Assembly (NCBI GenBank): GCA_964537395.1 | Contig: CAZIBN010000045.1 | Span: 1-29,818 of the forward strand | DNA: 29,818 bases | Direction: 5' to 3' | Source: GWA2-66-18 sp964537395 | Lineage (GTDB): Bacteria; Elusimicrobiota; Elusimicrobia; UBA1565; UBA9628 | In this document: in pieces, positions 29,516 to 29,818 of the stretch | How positions within the stretch are numbered: the first letter of the stretch is position 1 | How the letters are laid out: each line of letters starts with the position of its first letter | The notes under the pieces: model-generated | Databases searched by the model: none | What the model was told of the DNA's origin: nothing | Seen by the model: the letters and a program-made list of their open reading frames with translations, nothing else | Made by a program: the position numbers and the translations under genes

Positions 29516-29719
29516 ATGGAGCTCTCCGAAATCCGCGTCGGCGATGTGATCTGGAACGTCGACACCGGGCATACCGGGCGCGTGTCCTCGGTCGCGGGCA
29601 CGAAGATGGTGCTGCTGGACCCGACGGGCGAGGAGACGCCGTTCTACTTCGTGGCCGGGATCTGGGAAAAGCTGCATGATCAGGCGGCGGCGGAGTTCAT
29701 CGCGCTGCTGCAGAAGTAG
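29516..29719 (+). CDS. Small hypothetical protein (67 residues)
   Basis: MELSEIRVGDVIWNVDTGHTGRVSSVAGTKMVLLDPTGEETPFYFVAGIWEKLHDQAAAEFIALLQK has the beta-rich pattern of a small SH3-like or KOW-like barrel (VGDVIW, TGRVSSV, KMVLLDP) with a C-terminal helix; no family is assigned. ATG 29516 is preceded by TATCCT and no Shine-Dalgarno, suggesting a leaderless message; GTG 29513 is an alternative. Codon use looks like that of the core genes. It lies 12 nt before tRNA-Ser on the same strand. Confidence 0.6.
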   Translation: MELSEIRVGDVIWNVDTGHTGRVSSVAGTKMVLLDPTGEETPFYFVAGIWEKLHDQAAAEFIALLQK

Positions 29720-29731
29720 GGACCGATTTAG

Positions 29732-29818
29732 GGAGAGGTGGCCGAGCGGTTTAAGGCACCAGTCTTGAAAACTGGCGACGTGTAACAGCGTCCGTGGGTT
29801 CGAATCCCACCCTCTCCG
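29732..29818 (+). tRNA. tRNA-Ser (anticodon UGA)
   Basis: Acceptor stem GGAGAGG/CCTCTCC with discriminator G, D arm GGCCGAGCGGTTTAAGGC, anticodon arm CCAGT-CTTGAAA-ACTGG (anticodon TGA), a long variable arm typical of serine tRNAs, and T arm GTGGG-TTCGAAT-CCCAC. The window ends at the discriminator base, so whether CCA is encoded cannot be seen. Confidence 0.97.

Noticed and set aside
1..29818. Insertion sequences or phage genes
   Set aside because: No transposase, integrase, portal or capsid gene is recognisable in any frame; the Gp49-like toxins are named after a phage protein but are toxin-antitoxin components here.

Overview
The window is about 29.8 kb of GC-rich bacterial DNA with standard-code genes and many GTG/TTG starts. 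Two runs of exactly 100 N (2043-2142, 19530-19629) look like scaffold placeholders, so it is probably a draft or metagenome-derived scaffold. A secreted outer-membrane beta-barrel protein and several signal peptides indicate a diderm bacterium. An uncultured lineage such as Elusimicrobiota would fit the gene mix, but that is only a guess; nothing here fixes the taxonomy.

Left part (1-16.5 kb), housekeeping and cell-envelope genes. On the minus strand lie a response regulator with a beta-barrel protein behind it, then dnaE (broken by the first gap). On the plus strand, a NUDIX hydrolase overlaps a cyclic-nucleotide-binding/patatin lipase. A tightly overlapping minus-strand operon runs from 14442 to 7771: DUF457-type membrane hydrolase, GAF histidine kinase, TldD metalloprotease, PrcB-like protein, a secreted propeller-like protein and a secreted helical protein. 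Two related long palindromes (1242-1321, 7691-7769) and a cluster of nested palindromes (4680-4874) fill intergenic spaces. A VapBC-type pair and a small ORF precede a secreted HEAT-repeat gene.

Middle (16.5-21.4 kb). A SulP transporter fused to STAS and cyclic-nucleotide-binding domains is followed by a higBA-type pair, the second gap, and a 5'-truncated M2-type (ACE-like) zinc peptidase.

Right part (21.4-29.5 kb), an accessory array of toxin-antitoxin and defence-like modules, all on the minus strand: an orphan BrnA-like antitoxin, a TumE pair, two RelE/HigB-XRE pairs, AbiE (toxin frameshifted), an AlbA_2/Schlafen-type ATP-binding protein, an XRE antitoxin whose toxin is reduced to a scar, and DUF3800. 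The modules are separated by a 27-bp direct repeat (consensus ACGATTGACCCCCCGAAAAAGTTGCAT), always in the same orientation. Six copies punctuate the array and a seventh lies at 15413 beside the VapBC module. Three copies carry an extra 26-bp tail at a fixed 27-nt distance. The array lies between the intact M2 peptidase gene and a small same-strand remnant of a peptidase 3' end (28020-28073). In three of the eight toxin-antitoxin loci the toxin is broken while the antitoxin is intact. The window ends with a small hypothetical gene and tRNA-Ser(UGA).

Regulation visible in the sequence: several genes have a -10 hexamer only 6-9 nt before the start codon, as expected for leaderless or near-leaderless mRNAs. 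Four toxin-antitoxin modules share the promoter type TTGAYR-N17-TACACT, three of them with a palindrome suited to autoregulation.
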